Assembly (NCBI GenBank): GCA_049999765.1
Contig: JBNGIQ010009497.1
Location: forward strand, 1 to 30,612
Direction of reading: 5' to 3'
DNA: 30,612 bases
DNA from: Phaeoceros laevis
Taxonomy: Eukaryota > Anthocerotophyta > Anthocerotopsida > Notothyladales
The position numbers and the translations under genes were made by a program. Positions within the stretch are counted from its first letter, which is position 1, and every line of letters starts with the position of its first letter. Below the pieces are notes generated by a model that was given only the letters and a program-made list of their open reading frames with translations, did no database searches and was not told the DNA's origin. Positions 19,592 to 30,379 of the stretch are shown here, piece by piece.

Positions 19592-19951
19592 TCAGAGACT
19601 GAGATGAGAAGCAGCAATGACGTTCGAATGAAGAACAGCTAACCTGGTGCCCTATCAGCAATGGCGCTTGTTTACAAATGAACTGACCTATGACAGCACT
19701 GTTGTCTTATCGAGCTGACCGGCTTCCAATATCTGGACCCATGCAGCTGCTTGATGAGAGTCACGTGCTTGAATTCCTCCAGAGAGTGTCTACCAGCTTC
19801 TTTCTGAGCTGTGCTAATGGAGCAAGCCAGCACTGTCGATGCCTTTATCATTCAATGCACGTAACACTAGCCAGCCTTCCTCTGGGCAGAAAGAAGCATG
19901 GAGTGCGACGTCTCCCTTCACATCACACCTGTCAACCGGTATACATACACA
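19592..19951 (-). pseudogene. Decayed tandem copy of the 3' end of the OTP51 gene
   Basis: This segment repeats, about 356-360 bp upstream on the plus strand, the last coding bases and 3' flank of the PPR/LAGLIDADG gene. Matching landmarks are CAGAGACTGAGATGAGAAGC versus CAGAGACTGATATGAGAAGC (19593 and 19953), AGCACTG followed by CCATGCAGCTGCT versus CCATGTAGCTGCT, and AAGCATGGAGTGCGACGTCT versus AAGCATGGAGTAAGATGTCT, followed by CACATCACACCT in both. In the minus-strand reading frame of the gene, the copy has stop codons where the functional copy reads AGCRCDVTG. It is therefore a broken duplication of the second LAGLIDADG region. Confidence 0.75.
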
Positions 19952-20064
19952 TCAGAGACTGATATGAGAAGCAGAAAAAGACTCGCTTTACAGATGAAAG
20001 AAACTGACCTGGAAAAGCACTGCTGTTCTCTCTCAACATATGTGGATCCATGTAGCTGCTCGAT

Positions 20065-22429
20065 CTAGACTACTGGCCTCAACAAATCTTTCAAGTCTTC
20101 GAGAATGTGTGGTTCCATAAGCTCCCAAGCCAGCTGAGCTGCATTACCGGTTAGCTGGATAGAACCATCATCATTGTTCCTCCTGCTGTCAAGACCATCA
20201 CCCTTCAGAGCATGCAATACTAGCAAGACTTCCACTGAGGAGTAGGCTGAAGCATGGAGTAAGATGTCTCCTGTCACATCACACCTACAACCGGCGTACA
20301 TATACCAGTAGGCCAAAGCTCGAGGGGTTAGCCACAGACGAATGAGCCTTGGTATCACAGCATCACCCTGAGGTCTATAACGGGAGGCAAAGAATCGAAG
20401 AGATGTATGACTGATAGTTGAGAGAAAAACCAGGTCACTGTTGTGGGCGGCAGGATTTTGAGGCGCCTGGGATATCCACTCAGAGAATTGTAAGTTCAGG
20501 TCTTTCATGAGACAGGGTGCAACCAAGCTAGTACTTGGATTGAATTCAAGTCTCACATGGTACTTCAGGCCCTCATCATCACTGCCCATGTGAGCACCCC
20601 CTAATAACAAACCAACAAGTGTCTCTCTTTGGCTAGAGTCAAGGGGCAGATCATCTTTTGCAGGAGTTATCGGATCGGACGAGTTTACAGCGGTATACTT
20701 TGCAGCAGACAAAAACTGCTCATTCTCAGCTGAAACACGACAACGCTTGTCCATGCCCGTTGCTATAGCCTTCACCCTGTTCAAGTTCCCCTGTTTCCCG
20801 TACGCTGCCAACATCAAATTGCGAGTTTCTTGATTTGGATTGTAAGTTTTCAACATATACTCGAACACCTGCTCTGCCTGTTCCAGACACCCAGTCTTGA
20901 GGTAAGATTCAACGAGAATTTGGTAAGAGGCACGATTGGGTCGACAAGATTGAGCCTGCATTTGCTCAAAAGTGAGTTTGAGTTTATCAAAAGCTTCCAT
21001 TCTTAGGTACATATCCATGATAGCATTGTAAGCAGGTAGCAAAGGCGACAAACCACTGTGTCGTAACCTGTCAAGAAACTCCAGGGCGTAGGCCTCTTGA
21101 CAAGCATCAGCCATACTTTGGATCAGCACCAAGTATGCCTTGTAGCCAGGTTCTATCCCCTTGTCCATCATCTCCATGAACTTCTGGTGGACTCTGCGGG
21201 GCATCCCAGCAATTCTGTATATCTTCATGACATATAGGTACGCACGCCCATCTGGTTGAAGGCCCGCTTTTACCATCTGAAGCCAAGTTCTCTCTGCATC
21301 TTGGACGTTTCCTTCTCTACAGCAAAGTTGCATGATAGATGTGAACCCCTCCAACCCGAAGCTCAAATGAGCTATATGCATCTTCCTGATAAGTGAGTCC
21401 ATCTTCTTTCGATTTCCTGACCTAGCATAGACACGCATCATTGAGAGATGCATATCAAGGCTGCAAGGGCGTCCAGCTCCCTTTATGTGGTGGAACACAA
21501 CATCCGCATGCTCACCACACTCGGGCACATCTTCTGCCACCCGCACCAGAGCAGAGAAGAGTTTGTTCTGAACAGACAGAGGCGGGTCGTAGCCACCGAT
21601 TAGAATCATCTGATTGTACACAGTCCAAGCACTCCCTACAGACGAGTCCTGCCCTTCCTTGATGTATGCCAGTATCACGTAAGAGAAGGTTGACGCATCC
21701 GGCGGCTTGCCACTTGCAATCACAACATTAAGCAGGTCATGTGCTTTACTCGCCTTCCTGCCCAGACCCAGCAAGTTTGCCATCCTCGTTGTCAGCCCAT
21801 AGTCGAAGTCGTACCAAGGCTGTTCAAGAGTCCACTTGAAAACCTGTCACAAAGATGCGTTCCTTCACAATCTACTCGTCTGACAATGCAAGTAATCTGT
21901 CTGTTCAGCGGTCTCCAGACAACCCCAGCTCAAAAGAAGGGTGTAGAACGCACAGAAGTCCAGAAGAGGACATTACGTTGTAGCTGCAGTCAAGCTCTCG
22001 CCGGTGCATAAGCTGCTCCATCACCTTCTGGGCATCAGCCAGCCCCATCCATTTGCGCTGCTCCTTGAGCATGCGGAAAAACGCATGCCCAGCTCGTACC
22101 GGCAATTCCTTGGACAACCAACCAATCCTTTTCCTCCTCCAGACCTCCTTGCTCGGCTCATCTGCCGCATGTCCAGTGAAGTAGGTGGTTGATTTTTCGG
22201 AAAGAATGGCTCTCCGCCCGAGAAGAAGTGGATAGATCTTGTGGGCTTCATCCGCCACGGCCTGGTTATGGTGCGTGCCACCATCCGCACGAACCATGAA
22301 CACGAAATGCGACTGCGAAAGTCTCTTCTTTTGAGGACCAACAAAATGAGGCAATAGCACCCCGAAAATTTCTTTGCCGAAGCCTCTCTCATGCAAGCCA
22401 GACCCGCCGGTGCCCACGAGATGAGCCAT
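20065..22429 (-). CDS. OTP51: PPR protein with LAGLIDADG domain, plastid intron splicing factor
   Basis: Model: complement(join(20065..21843, 21977..22429)), 743 residues; one 133-bp intron (CTACAAC/GTAATG to GTGACAG/GTTTTC), phase 0. The orthologue in Arabidopsis (At2g15820) is needed for splicing plastid group IIa introns, chiefly ycf3 intron 2, and so for photosystem I. The match is clear across the protein: RRKRIGWLSKELP near residue 100, QPWYDFDYGLTTRMANLLG around the exon junction, P-class PPR motifs at about 200-520, then a LAGLIDADG pair with RETLVGLLLGG (about 558-567) and LTPRALAYWYMYAG (about 656-669), ending EPHILEDLKDLLRP. Both motifs lack the acidic residue of active homing endonucleases (GG for DG, MYAG for DDG), as in OTP51 generally, so it should bind RNA rather than cut DNA. 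The first 90 residues are poorly conserved and fit a plastid transit peptide. The start is the first ATG of the open frame. Confidence 0.94.
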
Positions 22430-22892
22430 GCCGCTACTGGCAGGCAACCTGAACCCAGTTCAATGTGCAACTGACTTTTCCAGGTTTTCAAGGATATCAG
22501 TTGGGGTTTTCAAGGTAACAGCGTATGATGAGGCTACAACGCCGAAGAAAGAGTATATGTATGAGTAAAATCAAGTTAAACGAGAACTAAGTACGGAGAG
22601 TACGACGCAAAAGTTGCAAGTAGAGTCTAAATGTAACTAGAGAAGTAGTCTATATGACTCTCTCATGTGTCGTTGCCAGTCATGTCATCAACTTCGACCG
22701 AGCGGTTGCACTGAATCGTTTCACTCTTGATGAGGATGAAACAACACGATGACGACTGCATCAATGGAAAAAGTGTGTTAGGGAAGCCAACTTGTTGTTG
22801 GGCGAGGTTAGGCCCACATCACTTAAAACTAAAAACTGGACAAGTCCTCATTTCATGGTACAGTACTGATCACAGAAACAACATGAGGATGA
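22430..22892. other. OTP51 promoter side and SF3B1 3' UTR
   Basis: About 460 bp between two minus-strand genes. No open frame with motifs is present. I see no exact AATAAA in the SF3B1 3' flank, so its poly(A) signal is a variant. Confidence 0.6.
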
Positions 22893-25800
22893 TCAGATGA
22901 ACATCATCAATTCTGGTCTGCTATACACGTTGCTGGTCTCGTCCTCTAGGACAGGGTAGGCAGCTACTAGCCCATCTTGAGCGCCGATGTACAGTGAGTT
23001 GTAGATCTTCCAGTACACCTCGCGAACCTTCCTTGCCGGATGGAAAAGACCTTGGAGACAATAGTTCAAAATAATAGCAGGCCCCAGGGCAACCCGCATG
23101 CCCTCTATTGCCTCCATCACTGCATTGATAACATGAGGCGAGGTTTCAAAAATGTTTGGCCACACATAGTTCAGCAGATGAATCAAGGCGTCCTCACAAC
23201 CAAGGCCTGCGACACCGAGAGCCATGTGCTTAACAGCAGACGCTGCAGTCTGCCTATGGACAAGATCTCTGTCCATGAGAGCATCCTCTAGAAGAGGAGT
23301 TACGGCATAGATATAATCCTTCCCCATCTCGCCAATATACTCAAACAGGAATGACAATGACTTCAAAACTCCATTCTGCACATTCAGCTCTGGAACCCTG
23401 TACTCATTCATCAAAGCTGGAAGCACGGTGAAGGGTGAGCATGTTTCTGCCACAATAGCAATTGCGACCGTTGTGCACACACGGTTTTGCCGCTCCTGTA
23501 CCTTCAGGTTATTCAGCAGAGTTGCGAGCACATCCTGTGGGCCAATAGCCTTCGCAATGTAGCCAAAAGTATTGACAGTGGCTCGACGGATACCTTTTTT
23601 GTGGGCCTTGAGCATCTCCAGCAGCTCAAAACATATTCTCATCCATTCACGAGCGGGTACAAACTCTGCCCCACGATCAGCAATCCGCCCTACCAGATCA
23701 ATGCAGTTTTCTTGCACCTTCTCATGCCTGTTCTTCAAGATAGGTGTAAGGCGAGGAAGCAGGTCTTTGATAGGAGGGGTCATCTTTGTCATACCTATGA
23801 CGTTCACAATGGCTTTCAGCGCTCCAAGGATGGAACCCAGCACTTCAGGATATTCCTCTCCAAGATACTCATACAGCACGACTCCCAAGTGCCCCATAAG
23901 TTGCTCCTCATGACACTGCTTCATAACCACGGCTATCCTTGCAATTAAGTCCGCAGCCTGCTGCCGAACTTTAGCACTCTTATTGTTCAGCCTCCACTTG
24001 ATCGTACCACAAATCTGAGGAAGATAGGGTTTCACACGCTGTCCCAGAGCATTGACCACAGTGCCGAAACCATTAAGCATCACATTTGCATCATCACTCG
24101 TCTGCTCCTGGAAAGCATACAGAATTCCATCGATGAGCAGCTCTTCAAGACGTGCGTCAATATCTGAGGCCCCTAGATTCGCTACTACTTTTTCTATGGT
24201 TTCCATAACCATTCGTCTGTATGGTTCACTCTCGTCCTTCAAGTCTTCAACAACCCTGCCAACAATATCTGCCACGCCAACCTTGTTGGCTATTTCAACT
24301 GTAGTGTCCACGAGCTGACGGTAGTTTCTACGATCCAGAGCCATCCTTCTCACCCAAAAGTTCCGGAAAAACTCCGGAAGAATCTCTGTGCGGATATAGT
24401 CAGCTTCCACACCCTCAGTGCTAACACACTGCTTGACCACCTTAAGCACAATTTTCTTCATCTCTTCATCAGGAGACTGAAACTCACGAATCAAAATGAC
24501 CATGACTTCCTTCGTGTAATAACTGGCATACATGGCATCCATCAGTGGTATAATGAACCCAATTGCCTTCAAAAAAGCTGCCAACACCTTTCCCCGGTGA
24601 GATCGAATACCTTTCCACAAAGGTTTCAAAACAGAATCAAAACTCTCAATACCATAAGGAGCTGCAGCTTCAGCTAAAGCTGCCAATGAAAGTGCAGTGA
24701 TGGTCCTGACCTTCTGATTCTCATCATTCAGTCCATGCTCAATGATTTCCACCAGAGACCTCAAATGTGGAAGAACTGCACAGCCCATTAGGATTGCAAT
24801 CTGCTGCACAATCTTAATACCAGTATGCCTTGCCTGCCATGACTTTTTGCTCTGACAAACAGCCTTCAGAAAAGGTAGTAGAGCAGGGATTCCTAGAGCT
24901 GAGGCCACCACACTGAACGCCCTAGCAGTTGTATTTCTCACATACTCATCAATATTATCAATATCAGGTCTCATAGCAGCAATCATAGTCGCCAAACCTG
25001 CAGCCTTGCTCAAGTTCGATATGATCTCCCTGCCCTCTACACGTGCATAATAGTCTTCATCAATAAGCAAAGGCTCGATAACCACAAGCACCTTGTGCAC
25101 AAACGGCCTCACCAGCTCATCCAGCTTGTACAGCACCCTGTCAATAACCTTAACAAGAAGATGCCGCTCTTGGTCCTCCAGGGTTGGTGACATCAGCAAG
25201 GGAAGAATCTGGTTAAAAAGTGGACCAGCACCAAATTCCCTTGCCTTATCGGTCAGTTGCCTGAGAGCTGTTTTCCTTTGAGGTGGGGTGCCATTCTTCA
25301 CCTTCAACAACAGCTTCATAATCTTTCGCTCCTTGCTTTCTTCCGGTGTCATCTCCTCTTCCTCCTTATCATTTAGTAGAGCTCCAAAATATTGATAATC
25401 CTCAGGCTTCATAAATGGCAGGCCCCCTGGAGCTTCCTTGGGAATATCAAAATGCTGCCCGCGATCCTCCTCCGGGATGGAATATAACGGTGTGCCACCC
25501 AAAGGTGTGGGGGTGGCCAGCAGCTTACGGGCAGGAGTCCTAATGGGCACGTAAGAAGCTGGAGGCTCCAGAATCTTGTAGCCGTCCATGGGAAACATGG
25601 CATCCAATTCTTCATCTGATAATGGTCTGTTGCGCTCCTCAATATCTTTCTCCCACCGAAGCATGTTGTACTGCTCGGGTGTCATGGGTCCTCGCAAAGC
25701 AGCAATCTGTGTAGGGGTCGGTGTGGCAAGCTCAATACCACCCACAGGAGTCACCCCTGGGGTAAAAGCTGCAGGAGTAGCTCCGAGCATCGGGGTGGCA

Positions 25801-26774
25801 CTACCCATGGTTGCAGGAGTTTCGTCCCAACGAGAACGCTGTTTTTTGGGAGTAGGTGTAGCCATTCCTCCCACTTTGGGAGTTGCATCCCAAGTCATGC
25901 CTGCAGGTGTTGCGCCAGGGGTCACTGCCCCTGCAGGAGTGGCATCAGCATCAGCCAGGCGACCCGGCGTGGGTGTCTCATCCCACCGGTTTCTTCTAGA
26001 AATGTTGGGGGTTGCATCGACACCTGCACGAGCATCACCGCCCCCTGCAGTTGGAGTGGCATCCCACCTGCTCGGACCAGGAGTAGCATCTGGTGCATCC
26101 CACTCGGAAGTAAGCTTGGCCTTCTTAGCGTCCTCCTGCTCCAAATCCCATCTGTTCCTCCGCTTGCCTGCAGCTGCCACAGCAGCAGCAGCAGCAGCAG
26201 CGGCAGCCGCCGCAGCAGTGGCAGAGGCGGCTGAAGGAGCTGCTTGCTGAGCTTTTGTGGGAGCGCTGGACTCCTCCTTTTGCTTCTTCTCCAATTCATC
26301 TTGCTTCTTCTTGGCAATTAGCTTCAAAGTCTCCTCCTTCGTCCGCTTCAAAGCTTCCTCTTGCATGACATCGGCATAGGTCCTAACTGCAGGATCAGGC
26401 GTCTTATCTCCCATGGCAAATGCATCGTTCCTATCCGGAGAGATGATTCTGTCCAACCTCCTCCTCCGATACTCATCTTCCCTATCGATGATCTTCTGAG
26501 GTCTCTTAAACCCCAAATCGTCATCTGGAACCTCTCCCCTGGGAATATCTTCCAACACAGACTTCGGAGCAGTGTAAGTGGCCCGTCTCCTGGAATTGAT
26601 ATCCAGCTGATTTACATCGCCTTCATCGTCCTCATCGTTCACAGGAATCGACTGCTCATATCCTTCAAACCGATTACCACCGCCGTATAGGTCCTTGTCA
26701 AAGGTCACAGCAGTGAGAGCAGCATTAGCCTTTCGCCGCTCTTCAATCCGGGCATTATCGTTATCCACCTCCAT
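22893..26774 (-). CDS. Splicing factor SF3B1 (SF3b155)
   Basis: Core subunit of the SF3b complex of U2 snRNP, which clamps the branch-site helix in the nucleus. 1293 residues, close to the human (1304) and Arabidopsis (1269) proteins, in one exon. Order: N-terminal [36 protein letters not shown]; a long run of RWDETP/DATP repeats (about 200-370), with KRR/RRNRW W-containing ligand motifs for U2AF-type UHM domains; the p14-binding segment [13 protein letters not shown] and [11 protein letters not shown] (about 390-430); then about 20 HEAT repeats from about 470 to the end, almost invariant (for example [19 protein letters not shown], the human K700 region, with its Lys kept). The start is the ATG at 26774; the frame is open 17 codons further but only from a TTG. 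A GCN-encoded run of about 13 alanines at roughly residues 185-200 is a plain microsatellite expansion not conserved in other species. Confidence 0.98.
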   Translation of the reverse strand: MEVDNDNARIEERRKANAALTAVTFDKDLYGGGNRFEGYEQSIPVNDEDDEGDVNQLDINSRRRATYTAPKSVLEDIPRGEVPDDDLGFKRPQKIIDREDEYRRRRLDRIISPDRNDAFAMGDKTPDPAVRTYADVMQEEALKRTKEETLKLIAKKKQDELEKKQKEESSAPTKAQQAAPSAASATAAAAAAAAAAAAVAAAGKRRNRWDLEQEDAKKAKLTSEWDAPDATPGPSRWDATPTAGGGDARAGVDATPNISRRNRWDETPTPGRLADADATPAGAVTPGATPAGMTWDATPKVGGMATPTPKKQRSRWDETPATMGSATPMLGATPAAFTPGVTPVGGIELATPTPTQIAALRGPMTPEQYNMLRWEKDIEERNRPLSDEELDAMFPMDGYKILEPPASYVPIRTPARKLLATPTPLGGTPLYSIPEEDRGQHFDIPKEAPGGLPFMKPEDYQYFGALLNDKEEEEMTPEESKERKIMKLLLKVKNGTPPQRKTALRQLTDKAREFGAGPLFNQILPLLMSPTLEDQERHLLVKVIDRVLYKLDELVRPFVHKVLVVIEPLLIDEDYYARVEGREIISNLSKAAGLATMIAAMRPDIDNIDEYVRNTTARAFSVVASALGIPALLPFLKAVCQSKKSWQARHTGIKIVQQIAILMGCAVLPHLRSLVEIIEHGLNDENQKVRTITALSLAALAEAAAPYGIESFDSVLKPLWKGIRSHRGKVLAAFLKAIGFIIPLMDAMYASYYTKEVMVILIREFQSPDEEMKKIVLKVVKQCVSTEGVEADYIRTEILPEFFRNFWVRRMALDRRNYRQLVDTTVEIANKVGVADIVGRVVEDLKDESEPYRRMVMETIEKVVANLGASDIDARLEELLIDGILYAFQEQTSDDANVMLNGFGTVVNALGQRVKPYLPQICGTIKWRLNNKSAKVRQQAADLIARIAVVMKQCHEEQLMGHLGVVLYEYLGEEYPEVLGSILGALKAIVNVIGMTKMTPPIKDLLPRLTPILKNRHEKVQENCIDLVGRIADRGAEFVPAREWMRICFELLEMLKAHKKGIRRATVNTFGYIAKAIGPQDVLATLLNNLKVQERQNRVCTTVAIAIVAETCSPFTVLPALMNEYRVPELNVQNGVLKSLSFLFEYIGEMGKDYIYAVTPLLEDALMDRDLVHRQTAASAVKHMALGVAGLGCEDALIHLLNYVWPNIFETSPHVINAVMEAIEGMRVALGPAIILNYCLQGLFHPARKVREVYWKIYNSLYIGAQDGLVAAYPVLEDETSNVYSRPELMMFI
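26165..26225. repeat. GCN microsatellite encoding a poly-Ala run in SF3B1
   Basis: Plus-strand CAGCAGCAGCAGCAGCAGCG and following GCC/GCA codons encode alanines on the minus strand. It lies in the disordered N-terminal linker just before KRRNRWD, where length variation should be tolerated. Confidence 0.8.
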
Positions 26775-27268
26775 GATGCCACAACCGCTGCCACCAGTAA
26801 CCTTGGTCCTTGCCGCCAAGAACAACTACGCGAAAATGTAAGACACAGAGCCGGGCTCAAGCAACAGACCTGGAGTCAGGGCTGGCGCTGCCTTCCAGCT
26901 TCCAGCTCCTACCGCCGCACCGACAATCGTAATGACCACCGCGCGACTTTGGTCATTCGCCTGCTCGTTAGGGCTACTAGTTACTACATGCGTGATTCAA
27001 TGCCACATGGATTAATGACGAAAATCCTTTTCGATTTAAGTGTACCACCCTAAAACTTTTCCGCTTTCCTCGAATTGTAAATTCAGGGCTCAGGACCTCA
27101 GGTACGTCAGAGCATTGCAAAATCCAAAAAGCAAATGGGGAGTAAGAGCAACTTTGAAAGTGCATCCTACACCCCATAGGCCTGAACTGCATCCGCACTT
27201 CCAGTTCACCAGTGCACCAATAGTGATTGACGAGGTACTTGCTTATCACACATGTGGCGAAGTTTCTT
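26775..27268. other. SF3B1 promoter/5' UTR and 3' UTR of the DYW PPR gene
   Basis: About 490 bp between two minus-strand genes. On the minus strand, GCCCTAACGAG near 26966-26976 resembles the core of plant telo-boxes found in promoters of housekeeping genes, but a single short match is weak. No coding frame is supported. Confidence 0.5.
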
Positions 27269-30200
27269 TCACCAATAATCCCCGCACGAACATTTCCCGT
27301 CCTTGAACACATGAAACCGGCTTGCATCTCGGCAAACAATTGTTCGTTGTTCGATCTTTGAGATGAATTTCGTAGCCGTGTGACAGTCCTCACACACACG
27401 CAGGTTCTTTACGACGCGAATGGATGTTCCCTTGGGTGTCTTGAGTAGGGCATATGCAATGGCCAATTTCTCGCTGTGCCCACACAAGTCGCCCTCCTTT
27501 CCATCAGCGGTTATGTTTCGCAACACGGAGTCAAGATGGGGTACGTATCCTTGCTTCTTCATCTTGGCAAACAGACGACGCAGCTTTGCATATATGTCTT
27601 GACTTTCAGGATGTTCTCGATCCCCCGCCAGAAATACATGCACAACTCCACTCATGTCAGTCCACCAGCTCTCCCCCGGCTGCTTCCTTGCCTGCGCCTT
27701 TACTCGAGAAGCCTGGACCTCTTTTGCATCCTCCCACTTGCGAGCTCTTGCATAGATGTTTGCCATGAGTACATATGCTGCACCATCCTTTGTGTCCAGC
27801 TTGATTGCGCATTCGAATGCCTGCCTCCCGAGCTCCACGTTTCTCCACTTTCGGCAAGCACCTAGGACACTTTTCCACACAGCACCGTCAGGCTGGAAGG
27901 GCATCTCGTTAACCACAGCCATAGCACTGTTCACCTTGCCAGCACGGCCGAGCAGATCAACCATGCATGTATAGTGCTCGATGGTTGGTGTGATTCCATA
28001 CTGACTGCTCATGGTCTCGAAGTACTTCTGGCCCTGGTCAACAAGACCCCTATGGCTGCATGCTGTGAGAATGCCAAGGAATGTGATGGCGTCTGGCTGG
28101 ATGCCATCTTGCCTCATCCCGCGGAACACATCAAAAACACGCTCGCTCTCTCCTTGACGGGCATATCCTGCAAGCAGTGCACTCCATGTCACAACGTCCC
28201 TTAAGGGCAACGAATCAAACACCCGCTGTGCATCAACCATGCTCCCACATTTACCATACATGTCAATAAGACTGTTGCGGACAAATAAATGGGTGGCTTC
28301 AAGTCCAAGTTCAGAAACTTGAGCATGAATTTTTATCCCCTTCTCCAGCCCAGCCACACTGCCGCATGCCATGAGTGCACCAACAAATGTGCGGTCGTTG
28401 GGTAGCAGGCCGTCCTGTTGCATCTCTTCGAACAACTGCAAAGCCTCTGCAGCCTTGTCTGCCTGGGCATACGCCAAGATCATGGCAGTCCAGGAAATGG
28501 AATCACGACGAGGCATGGCCTGAAAGACATGCCTAGCGTCCTCCAGGCTCCCACATTTAGCATACACATCCACCAGCATGTTCCCCACAAATACAACCGA
28601 CTGATGCCCAGTTTGCAACACTTTTGCGTGAATGGATCTGACTTGCTCCAGACACTGCTCTTTCACACATTTCCAACCAACTACGCTCCCTTCTTCCAAC
28701 ATAGTGAGGCTACTGCAAGCCTTCAGTGCAGCGACAAACGTCCTATCATCAGGTCTTACACCCTCCTGTTGCATCCGTGAATACAGCTGCAGGGCAATTT
28801 CACCCTCTTCCATCTGCGCATACCCCAAAATCATGGCGTTCCATGAAACTACAGTACGTCTAGGCGTCTTTTCAAAGACATGCCTAGCATCTATCAAGCT
28901 CCCACACTTTGCATATACATCGACCAGCATGTTCCTCACAAAAACATCTGTCTCAAACCCACCCGTCACAAGCTGTGAGTGGATGCCCCTGACTTGCTCC
29001 AGGCACTGTTTCTTCACACCTTTCCCATCATCCTCATCTCTCTGTTCCATTGTAGCCAGGCTACTGCAAGCCTTGAGTGCACCAATAAATGTCCGCTCGT
29101 TGGGTGCGAGACCTTCCTGTTGCATGCGTGAGTACAACTCCAAGGCCACCTCACCCTCCCCCATTTGGGCATATGCTAAAATTATGGCAGTCCAGCAAAC
29201 TACATTACGGTGAGGCGTGGTCTCAAAGACGTTCCTAGCATCCACAAGGCTGCCACATTTTGCGTAAACGTCTACCAGCGTGGTCCTCACAAAGACATCC
29301 GAGCCAAACCGCCCCTTCACTATATCTGAGTGGATAGCTCTGACTTGCTCCAGACATTGTTTTTTTACGAGTACCCCGTCACGTTTGTCCCCCTCCACTT
29401 TTCCAACCAGGCTACTGCAAGCCTTGAGTACACCAATAAACGCTCGATCATCCAGTAAGACTCCTTGTTGTTGCATCCGTGCGTACAGTTGTAGGGCCAC
29501 TTCACCCTGGCCCACCTGACTGTACGCCCAGATCATGGTAGTCCAGGAAACAACATTCGGCTGAGGCATCCTCTCAAAGACTTGCCGAGCATCCACCAGG
29601 CTCCCACATCTTGCGTACACATCTACCAGCATGTTCCCCACAAACACATTTGACTCACATCCACTCCTCATCACATCTGAGTGAATAGCCCTCACTTGGT
29701 TCAGGCAAAGCTTCTTCACATGTTCCAGACCTTGTTCATTCCCCTCCTCTGATGGGGCCAGGCTGCTGCAAGCCTTGAGTGCGGCAGCAAATGTCCGTTC
29801 ATTGGGTACCAGACCTTTTTGCTGCATCTGTGTGTACAAGGTTAGAGCCAAGTCACCCTCTTCTCTCTGGGCGTACCCCAGAATCATGGCATTCCATGCA
29901 ACCACATTGCGGTAAGGCATCTTCTCAAAGACGGACCTCGCATCCACCAGACTTCCACATTTTGCATATGCATCCACCAGCATGGTTCCCACATATACAT
30001 GCGACTGAAAACCATGTTCAGCGATGTTGGCATGAACTTTCTTGGCACTTGCAAGATCCTGTAAGCTACTGCAAGCCTTCAACGCGGCGACATAGGTGTA
30101 TGAACTAGGTTCTACTCCGCAGTTTTGCATATTCTCGTAGATTCTGAGAGCTTGTTTAGATTGCCCACACTTGACATGTTGGGTCATAAGTGCAGTCCAG

Positions 30201-30379
30201 GAAAACTCGTCCCGTTCGGACACCGTCAGATCAACAGTAGCATAAATATTGCCGTCCCCATGAGAACTAACGCTGCGAACAGATTTCCTCGATGATGTCT
30301 TGCTTCCCAAAGCGCTACAGGCCATAGAGCAGTGCTCCATGTGTCCATCCCAAGTGCCTGATACTCCTATGCCAAACAT
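27269..30379 (-). CDS. DYW-type PPR protein, organelle C-to-U RNA editing factor
   Basis: 1036 residues from the ATG at 30379, one exon. PLS-class PPR proteins bind a specific plastid or mitochondrial transcript, and the DYW domain deaminates C to U. Here PLS repeats fill about residues 45-800, followed by E domains (KSVLGACRKWRNVELG), a PG box (KQPGESWW, about 899) and a full DYW domain. The deaminase signature is intact: HSE (H968, E970) and CEDC (C996, C999), with the terminal triplet DYW. Five or more modules of about 117 residues are strongly alike (NMLVDVYAKCGSLVDARHVF, MILGYAQMEEGEIALQLYSR, LKACSSL, then a KKQCLEQVRAIHS insert). The frame is open for 67 codons above this ATG without another Met, so the true start or a first exon with the targeting peptide may lie beyond the window edge. 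The target site cannot be predicted by eye. Confidence 0.95.
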   Translation of the reverse strand: MFGIGVSGTWDGHMEHCSMACSALGSKTSSRKSVRSVSSHGDGNIYATVDLTVSERDEFSWTALMTQHVKCGQSKQALRIYENMQNCGVEPSSYTYVAALKACSSLQDLASAKKVHANIAEHGFQSHVYVGTMLVDAYAKCGSLVDARSVFEKMPYRNVVAWNAMILGYAQREEGDLALTLYTQMQQKGLVPNERTFAAALKACSSLAPSEEGNEQGLEHVKKLCLNQVRAIHSDVMRSGCESNVFVGNMLVDVYARCGSLVDARQVFERMPQPNVVSWTTMIWAYSQVGQGEVALQLYARMQQQGVLLDDRAFIGVLKACSSLVGKVEGDKRDGVLVKKQCLEQVRAIHSDIVKGRFGSDVFVRTTLVDVYAKCGSLVDARNVFETTPHRNVVCWTAIILAYAQMGEGEVALELYSRMQQEGLAPNERTFIGALKACSSLATMEQRDEDDGKGVKKQCLEQVRGIHSQLVTGGFETDVFVRNMLVDVYAKCGSLIDARHVFEKTPRRTVVSWNAMILGYAQMEEGEIALQLYSRMQQEGVRPDDRTFVAALKACSSLTMLEEGSVVGWKCVKEQCLEQVRSIHAKVLQTGHQSVVFVGNMLVDVYAKCGSLEDARHVFQAMPRRDSISWTAMILAYAQADKAAEALQLFEEMQQDGLLPNDRTFVGALMACGSVAGLEKGIKIHAQVSELGLEATHLFVRNSLIDMYGKCGSMVDAQRVFDSLPLRDVVTWSALLAGYARQGESERVFDVFRGMRQDGIQPDAITFLGILTACSHRGLVDQGQKYFETMSSQYGITPTIEHYTCMVDLLGRAGKVNSAMAVVNEMPFQPDGAVWKSVLGACRKWRNVELGRQAFECAIKLDTKDGAAYVLMANIYARARKWEDAKEVQASRVKAQARKQPGESWWTDMSGVVHVFLAGDREHPESQDIYAKLRRLFAKMKKQGYVPHLDSVLRNITADGKEGDLCGHSEKLAIAYALLKTPKGTSIRVVKNLRVCEDCHTATKFISKIEQRTIVCRDASRFHVFKDGKCSCGDYW
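28550..30000 (-). repeat. Five diverged tandem modules of about 350 bp in the DYW gene
   Basis: The codons for VDVYAKCGSL recur near 28557, 28908, 29253, 29608 and 29958, spacing about 350 bp, with high similarity at the nucleotide level (CATTTTGC.TA.ACATC.ACCAGCATG pattern). Each unit encodes one P-L-S triplet plus the extra insert. This indicates growth of the gene by tandem duplication. Confidence 0.8.

Noticed and set aside
25588-26250. 220-residue plus-strand ORF opposite SF3B1
   Set aside because: It is the antisense reading of the RWDETP/DATP repeat region of a certain gene.
28418-30108. A series of plus-strand ORFs of 79-193 residues
   Set aside because: They recur because the DYW gene's modules recur; all are antisense shadows.
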